Assembly (NCBI RefSeq): GCF_036226925.1
Contig: NZ_CP109031.1
Coordinates: forward strand, 3,534,001-3,598,000
Direction of reading: 5' to 3'
DNA: 64,000 bases
Source of the DNA: Streptomyces sp. NBC_00659
Lineage (GTDB): Bacteria; Actinomycetota; Actinomycetes; Streptomycetales; Streptomycetaceae
Positions within the stretch are counted from its first letter, which is position 1, and each line of letters starts with the position of its first letter. Shown here one piece after another: positions 63,001-64,000 of this stretch. The notes beneath the pieces were generated by a model that was given only the letters and a program-made list of their open reading frames with translations, searched no databases and was not told the origin of the DNA. A program made the translations under genes and the position numbers.

Positions 63001-63337
63001 GCAGTCCGCGGACGGTGACTCGGAGGAGGCCGTCTCCATCGCCTCCCCCGCCGCCGGTACGTACACCATCGAGGTCGCGGGCTATTCGGTCCCGTCGGGT
63101 TCGACGGCGTACGACTACCAGGACGTGTTCTTCTCCAGCGCGCTCGGCACGGTCACGGTCGACGACTCCACCCCGGTGAAGCTCGCCACCGGCGCGTCGG
63201 CCACGGTGTCCGGCTCGGTCACCGCCGCCGCGGCGGCACCCGAGGGACGCGAGTTCTTCGGTCAGGTCCAGCTGGTGAACGCGCGCGGCACGGTCGCGGG
63301 CCTCGGCAGCGTGAAGATCGAGAAGGTCACGCCGTAG
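60029..63337 (+). CDS. Large secreted subtilisin-family (S8) serine protease
   Basis: A 1102-aa protein. The signal peptide (VARLAMAAGLVAALSAAGPIPMAFSA) is followed by a prodomain of about 150 residues. The S8 domain triad is Asp211 (GILDSGVDLGHP), His391 (EHGTHVAG) and Ser587 (GTSMASPQAAG), with the oxyanion Asn in SAGNSGPGA. A long insert of about 180 residues lies between Asp and His. The C-terminal part (about 640-1102) has beta-sandwich and pre-peptidase-C-like modules. ATG at 60029 has AAGGG 6 nt upstream; the ATG at 60023 is too close to it. Confidence 0.92.
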   Translation: MTSDPQRAPISGARRVARLAMAAGLVAALSAAGPIPMAFSADTDAPTADPGTKSAAAKLGSADADLLTEAKANGDKNVTMMIATAPGQTEQVAEELDAVKGGSVGRTYDKLGYVRATVPTGKADSAIAAAAKLSSVHGIDLRQEIALDDPTPSADTAKHGSNASTAATYPGPGKKTPAENPYNPSFETGAVDFVQDHPKADGRGVTIGILDSGVDLGHPALQKTTTGERKIVDWVTSTDPILDSDGTWRRMTNPVSGPSFSYGGVSWKAPAGDYQVNLFRESATAGGDAAGDANRDGDTTDAWGILYDPAAGTVRVDLNNNFDFTDDTPMKPYKDGFQVGYFGTDNPATDVVERQPFVVEIRKDVPTDPYGGDWVGKKADFVNIGVIESEHGTHVAGITSANGLFGGKMSGAAPGAKIVSSRACTWTGGCTNVALTEGMIDLVANRGVDIVNMSIGGLPALNDGNNARSELYTRLIDTYGVQLVISAGNSGPGANTIGDPGLADKVISVGATISKETWAANYGSQVEKKYAMLPFSSRGPREDGGFTPTLSAPGASINSTQTWLPGSPVAEAGYTLPAGYSMLQGTSMASPQAAGASALLLSAAKQKGISLTPATLRTALTSTADHIKGVQAYAEGAGLINIGDAWDSIKDGATAHDYTVKAPVDTAIDFALKTPGFGTGLYDREGGLKAGQRKTYDITVTRTSGSDRPVRHELSFENNAGGTFRILGKDEVYLPLNQPVTVKVQAAPESAGLKSAILEVDDPRTEGVDKQILSTVVVSSPLKYTYSASSSVQRNSTTSYFVTVPEGAKSLEAAIGGLKDKSQTRFIAIHPYGVPVDNTSTPYCYNNYLDGNGCKPDVRSYADPQPGVWEIEVEARRTSPLLDNPYKLDVAVLGAAFDPAVVTVPEAKVGTPATASWKVTNNFAAIDGKLKGGPLGSSKNARPTIADGATQTTTVEVPAGAASLDVVIGNVSDNAADLDLTVYNAAGAVVGQSADGDSEEAVSIASPAAGTYTIEVAGYSVPSGSTAYDYQDVFFSSALGTVTVDDSTPVKLATGASATVSGSVTAAAAAPEGREFFGQVQLVNARGTVAGLGSVKIEKVTP

Positions 63338-63376
63338 CGGTGTGACGCCCGGCCGCGCGAGCGGCCCGGGGACCTG

Positions 63377-63406
63377 GGGCGGGCGTCCGGAAACGGACGC
63401 CCGCCC
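63377..63406 (+). terminator. S8 protease terminator
   Basis: A perfect 13-bp stem, GGGCGGGCGTCCG/CGGACGCCCGCCC, with GAAA loop, followed by TTTC; 40 bp after the stop. The following 100 bp up to the next stop codon hold no gene. Confidence 0.88.
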
Positions 63407-63514
63407 TTTCGCGTGCCTCCCGCCCGCGGACCGTCCTGCCCCGTGCCCGGACAGCCCTTCCCGTGCCCCCGCCGGGCCGCCGTCCCTTCCGGGCCGCCCG
63501 GCCCCGACCGCGGG

Positions 63515-64000
63515 TCACCGCTCGTCGGTGGCGCACCTCATCCCCCGGGACTCGGGCAGCGCCTTGACGATCCAGGACCGGTCGCGGGCGATCTGCTGCT
63601 CCCCCGTGGTCCAGATGTCGGGCGTCGAGGTGTGCCGCTGGATGCCGATCAGGACCTCGTCGCCCCGGTGCAGCCGCGGGTCGACGGCCTGGTCCATCAG
63701 GAAGGTGACCTCCTTCTCGCCCCTGGCCGGCTTGTAGTAGTGAAAGACGTCCAGGGTGATCCGGTCCTGTGCGGTGCCGGGGACCGCGGCCACCTTGGTG
63801 ACCGTGCCCTCCACGATGAGCCGGGAGCAGGCGATGTAGCCGGGGGCGCTGAGCGAGCCCGAGTCGCCGCTGTCCTGCACCTTGTCGTCGGAGGCGGCCG
63901 AGTTGCTGCTCGTCACGTCCGACCCGCCTGTCGCGGCCAGCCAGCCCATCCCGACCACCAGCGTGGCCACCGCGGCCGCCGCCAGCGTGCCGACGACCGC
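63515..64000 (-). CDS. Hypothetical membrane-anchored or secreted protein, 5' end outside window
   Basis: The frame is open to the window edge. The C-terminal 161 residues visible begin with a hydrophobic segment (AVVGTLAAAAVATLVVGMGWLAATGG), then a Ser/Asp-rich linker (about 20 residues) and a domain with YIACSRLIVEGTVTKV.., DRITLDVFHYYKPARGEKEV, FLMDQAVDP and a Cys near the end (MRCATDER). One TM plus an extracellular domain of about 120 residues is likely, with the two cysteines perhaps disulfide-bonded. I do not recognise the family. It faces the S8 protease terminator. Confidence 0.75.
   Translation of the reverse strand, partial: AVVGTLAAAAVATLVVGMGWLAATGGSDVTSSNSAASDDKVQDSGDSGSLSAPGYIACSRLIVEGTVTKVAAVPGTAQDRITLDVFHYYKPARGEKEVTFLMDQAVDPRLHRGDEVLIGIQRHTSTPDIWTTGEQQIARDRSWIVKALPESRGMRCATDER

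Overview
The window is a high-GC actinobacterial chromosome segment, almost certainly Streptomyces. The evidence is the block mreB-mreC-mreD-pbp2-rodA, ndk-folC-valS and clpX-clpP2-clpP1-tig, the near-identity of its MreB and ClpP proteins to Streptomyces proteins as I remember them, frequent GTG starts, GC-rich terminators without U-tracts, and a ROK regulator. No insertion sequence, prophage, CRISPR array or rRNA operon is visible. Most of the window is vertically inherited core genome, with strain-variable genes between the core blocks.

Layout. 1-5.0 kb (minus): the partial gene of an internally duplicated membrane protein, a glutamate decarboxylase and an amino-acid permease. 5.4-16.6 kb (minus): a TIGR03960 radical SAM protein, a CYTH/CHAD protein, then the elongasome/spore-wall cluster (rodA, pbp2, mreD, mreC, mreB) and ndk. 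16.9-21.6 kb (minus): a DUF4233-like membrane protein, folC and valS. 21.8-22.7 kb (plus): a membrane-anchored protein with a Pro/Gly/Gln/Tyr-rich head. 22.9-27.6 kb (minus): clpX, clpP2, clpP1 and trigger factor, with a ClgR-type site upstream of clpP1. Next come tRNA-Pro(TGG) and tRNA-Gly(TCC), a 64-aa membrane protein, an acyltransferase, an HD protein, a PP2C phosphatase, an Eis-like GNAT, a Nei-type glycosylase, rpiB and a second amino-acid permease. 37-40.7 kb: a Ser/Thr kinase, a divergent LPKTG surface protein and bioY.

41.0-48.3 kb (plus) is the most interesting region. It is a sulfonate/organosulfur uptake and desulfonation locus: ROK regulator, lipoprotein, permease, ATPase, NtaA/DszA-type FMN monooxygenase and TauD-like dioxygenase. 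Two very short ORFs precede the regulator and the transport operon. Both have the features of actinobacterial cysteine leader peptides: a VDL-x-R core and Cys codons at or near the end. I infer cysteine-responsive attenuation at two points.

48.4-64 kb: a histidine phosphatase, a DsbA-like protein, pepN, a repeat-rich spacer, an AbiEi/DUF559-like protein, an isochorismatase-like hydrolase, a serine hydrolase, a Tat-exported TIGR03767 metallophosphoesterase with a possible PHO box, a divergent PPOX-like/CGNR regulator pair with an inverted repeat between them, a large secreted S8 protease, and a partial unknown protein.

Two small-scale themes recur. Micro-ORFs overlap the start codons of pbp2 and rodA by ATGA, and short tandem duplications are common in the intergenic spaces. 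All family calls are from reading the sequences; no search was run.
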